From positions 939,029 to 1,003,028 of the forward strand of contig JAJVDF010000300.1 in the NCBI GenBank assembly GCA_022410635.1: 64,000 bases of DNA. The letters run 5' to 3'. The stretch comes from Tretioscincus oriximinensis (lineage: Eukaryota > Chordata > Lepidosauria > Squamata > Gymnophthalmidae). The translations under genes were made by a program, and so were the position numbers. Numbering within the stretch: position 1 is the first letter of the stretch; each line of letters begins with the position of its first letter. The notes under the pieces were generated by a model. That model made no database searches. It was not told the origin of the DNA and worked only from the letters and a program-made list of their open reading frames with translations. Shown piece after piece: positions 61,690 to 64,000 of the stretch.

Positions 61690-62396
61690 TGTGGCAACCC
61701 CTACTTGAGGGCCCCACGATTAGATAACCCTCCCAGCTAGGGGTGCCACAATATCCCCCGTTGCCCAATCCAGCACCCACGACTGCTTGGAGCAACAGTA
61801 ATACCCTCAGGCCTACACAAGGCCTCTGTGTTTACCTCAGTGATGGGGCTTAATTCCCAGCCCCCACCTGTAACTGCTTATTTAGTGTTGTTACAGGAAT
61901 AAAAGAAAGAAAGAGATATTTGAATTGAAACAAATAACAAGTTTATTGTTTACAAATAAGGAATAGAAAGAAAGATAAGAATAATAAAGCTTCGGCTTTT
62001 ATAAAGTAAGCCTGACTCAAGCTCAAACTCCCTGCAAGAGCAACCTTTGTTTCCAGAATTTAAAGACACAAGTCAAGCCTCCAATTTGACTCTTTCAGGC
62101 CACCATACACTTCCACCCCCTCCCTCTGAGGCAGGTCAGAAGCGGAGCCCTCTGTCAACTTGCTACACCACAAGTCTCTCCGACAGAAAGGCCTCTAGCC
62201 CTGGTCAGCTTCCCTTTTATTTGCTGACCCGCCAGCTACTCGAGGCCCCATTGGCTGGCTCCTCTAGCCACGCCCCCTCCCAAACATGGATTCAGGAAGC
62301 CACGCCCCTGCCCAGGCCTGCTCTTCCCCCCCCTCCATCTGGGATATCTGGTAAGTTTATAAAAGAAATTCGAACTTTAAAATGGAGGACGCCACA
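61690..62396 (-). mobile_element. Complete 5' LTR (about 707 bp)
   Basis: It is bounded by TGTGGC and GCCACA and matches the solo LTR at 6277-7016. Just inside the element on the minus strand, TGGCAGCGGTGGGATCC is a candidate primer-binding site, nine bases after the LTR. Confidence 0.8.
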
Positions 62397-63160
62397 ACTA
62401 CCAGCAAAATTAATTTATAATATTTAAAATGATCTCATAATGTGAATGCAGCTTTGGCTGCAGTTCATTATTTAAAGGTAATAGATCTGGATTTGTAGAT
62501 TTTCAACCATTAAGAGAATGGTTAACACATGGCAGTGAAAGTTTTGCAAAATGGCTTTGCAGAAAAAGGTTAAGCTAACATATCACTGGAAAGTGGCATC
62601 AGTATTTGTCATCTCTGTATTTCCTGGAGTCATAACATTCCCTGAAGACTTTGCGACTGGACAATATTTGTATGAATCACAGGGCCTGCAGTGATGTCAT
62701 TAATGTTCTAAAGCTAGGCCCAGCCAGGTCAGCAGTGGTTGCCATGGAACCCAGCACAGCAGCAGCAGGAACAAGGAAGGAGCAACACAGGAAGAGGGAA
62801 GGAGGAATATGAAGAAAGGTAAGCTAGATTCCGTGTTGTATTTAACTCAGACAATGGGCTTATTTCCCTAGTTAAGAATAAAAAGCAAAGCGGTATGTCA
62901 CATTGAAGCCTGAGCAATCTAAGTACATAGAAATCCACTGATTTCAGAAAAAGGAGAAAACTAAAAACATGCAAATAAATCATCCAACTGAAAAAACTTT
63001 TCCAGATAAATTTCAGTAATTTAATACATTTATGTCATAGAAAAACAAATGTGCGTTCTGTTAATTTGCAATTGGTGGATTCTGTGTATTTGGTTTTGCT
63101 TTGGATTCTTTGAATCCTTTGTGGAATGATNTGTTTTGTATACTGAAGGCTGACACATGA
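62397..63160. other. No feature recognised
   Basis: AT-rich unassigned sequence. Confidence 0.35.
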
Positions 63161-63164
63161 GGAA

Positions 63165-63235
63165 ATGTATTTATTTGCACTTCTATCCCGCCCTGTTCTT
63201 GAAGGTCTCAGGATGGTTAACAACAATAACGAATT
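63165..63235 (-). mobile_element. L2-like LINE 3' tail
   Basis: TTATTTGCACTTCTATCCCG, AGGTCTCAGGATGGTTAAC and AACAATAACG. Confidence 0.55.
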
Positions 63236-63249
63236 TTGGGTATCTACTA

Positions 63250-63490
63250 GCTTTAATCCATCCTGTTTCTATACCCTGCTCTTGTCACCTGAAGGGACTC
63301 AGAATGGTTTTGCAAGGTTATATTTCATCTGAAGCCTTACATGTATTCTATTTTCCCCACCAACATTGTGGTGGTATTCATTTATTTACTTGCAAATTTT
63401 CTTTGATTTTGAATAGCTGGGTTGGCTGAGATTACAGTCAGTAGAGGGCACTCAACCCTCTCCACAACTAACACAGGAGGCCATGAATTC
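63250..63490 (-). repeat. tRNA-derived SINE type A, minus strand, truncated
   Basis: TGTTTCTATACCCTGCTCTTG, ACCTGAAGGGACTCAGAATG, AATAGCTGGGTTGGCTGAG and GTAGAGGGCACTCAACCCTC. Confidence 0.78.
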
Positions 63491-64000
63491 CGATATGTCT
63501 GTTGAAACACCAAAGCGCCGAATTTACTGCCATATTCAGTTGACAAACCCAACTTAAACTGGGAATAAATAGCCCTTTGCACTATAGCTACTTGGTATGC
63601 GCTGAAAAGTTTGGATCCGATGGTATGCACTTGCTCCTTGTGATCTTATCTAGGACAAGAACTCTTTCAACACCTAGACTTTTTTTAATCCTGTCATTTT
63701 TTTTATGGAAAACCTAGAATTCTATAAGTATTGCTCTAGTAAGAAACATTTGTTTTTATTTAAAAATCAATGCTTGGGTTCTGCTTTGGATGACCCATTT
63801 CCAGAACCTTTACATCAATGTCATGTCCTTGAGTATCTGCCCAGCAAAATTTTGTGGGGGTTGTGAATGGCCTTGGAAGATCAAGGCCAAATTTTAGACC
63901 TTCGTGTCACATACAAGAATCTTTGCAATTCTGATAACACGAGGCGTGACATTAGATTGTGCAATACAGCAAATTCAAGGAACTGATTCCTTTAAACAAC
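63491..64000. other. No feature recognised
   Basis: Unassigned sequence to the end of the window. Confidence 0.35.

Larger units (their letters stand above)
60844..62396 (-). mobile_element. LTR retrotransposon remnant with large internal deletion (Ty3/gypsy-like gag)
   Basis: Sense is the minus strand. The 5' LTR is 61690-62396 (TGTGGC and GCCACA ends). A leader and the start of gag occupy about 61146-61689, and 60844-61145 is the downstream part of the 3' LTR. The U3 of that LTR and nearly all coding sequence (rest of gag, pol) are missing. It is non-functional. It inserted at the tail of a SINE. Confidence 0.78.

Overview
The window is vertebrate nuclear DNA, most likely from a squamate reptile (lizard or snake). 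The evidence is an intron-rich gene with canonical GT-AG splicing, many CR1 and L2-like non-LTR retrotransposon copies, two abundant tRNA-derived SINE types with (TTC)n-like tails, several short hAT-like and mariner-like DNA elements, and AT-rich microsatellites. I cannot name the species. There are no prokaryotic features, CRISPR arrays or operons.

One protein-coding gene can be supported. It is the ortholog of human C6orf89 (bombesin receptor-activated protein), on the + strand. A CpG-rich block at about 12.56-12.96 kb is the probable promoter and untranslated first exon. Seven coding exons follow at 20204-20392, 22669-22834, 37411-37556, 37643-37755, 42788-42914, 45790-45913 and 47219-47304. 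Their phases join without a gap (0, 1, 0, 2, 0, 1) into 951 nt, giving 316 residues plus a stop. The product has a short cytosolic N-terminus, one transmembrane segment and a lumenal domain with conserved cysteines and three N-glycosylation sequons. The 3' UTR starts at 47305; I could not fix its end.

Region by region: 0-12.5 kb is mostly repeats, namely a CR1 inserted in a SINE, a solo LTR and hAT-like elements. 12.56-12.96 kb is the CpG island. 13-20 kb (intron 1) holds CR1, L2-like and SINE copies and three fold-back elements. 20.2-47.3 kb is the coding part, whose exons are small islands in dense repeats. The 14.6 kb intron between 22834 and 37411 contains CR1 copies in both orientations, minisatellites, a long polypyrimidine tract, a GC-rich tract and long hAT-like elements. 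47.3-60 kb is the 3' UTR followed by sparser repeats and long stretches I do not recognise. 60.0-62.4 kb is a nested stack: a SINE split by a hAT-like element, followed by a deleted LTR retrotransposon.

The most interesting structure outside the gene is a family of about a dozen non-autonomous DNA elements. They share termini of the TAGGCTGACC type and occur as 170-300 bp near-perfect fold-backs and as 375-590 bp forms. One copy has a perfect 8-bp target duplication. A second short palindromic family recurs about ten times. I found no convincing new multi-gene system. About one hundred isolated single N bases are scattered through the sequence.
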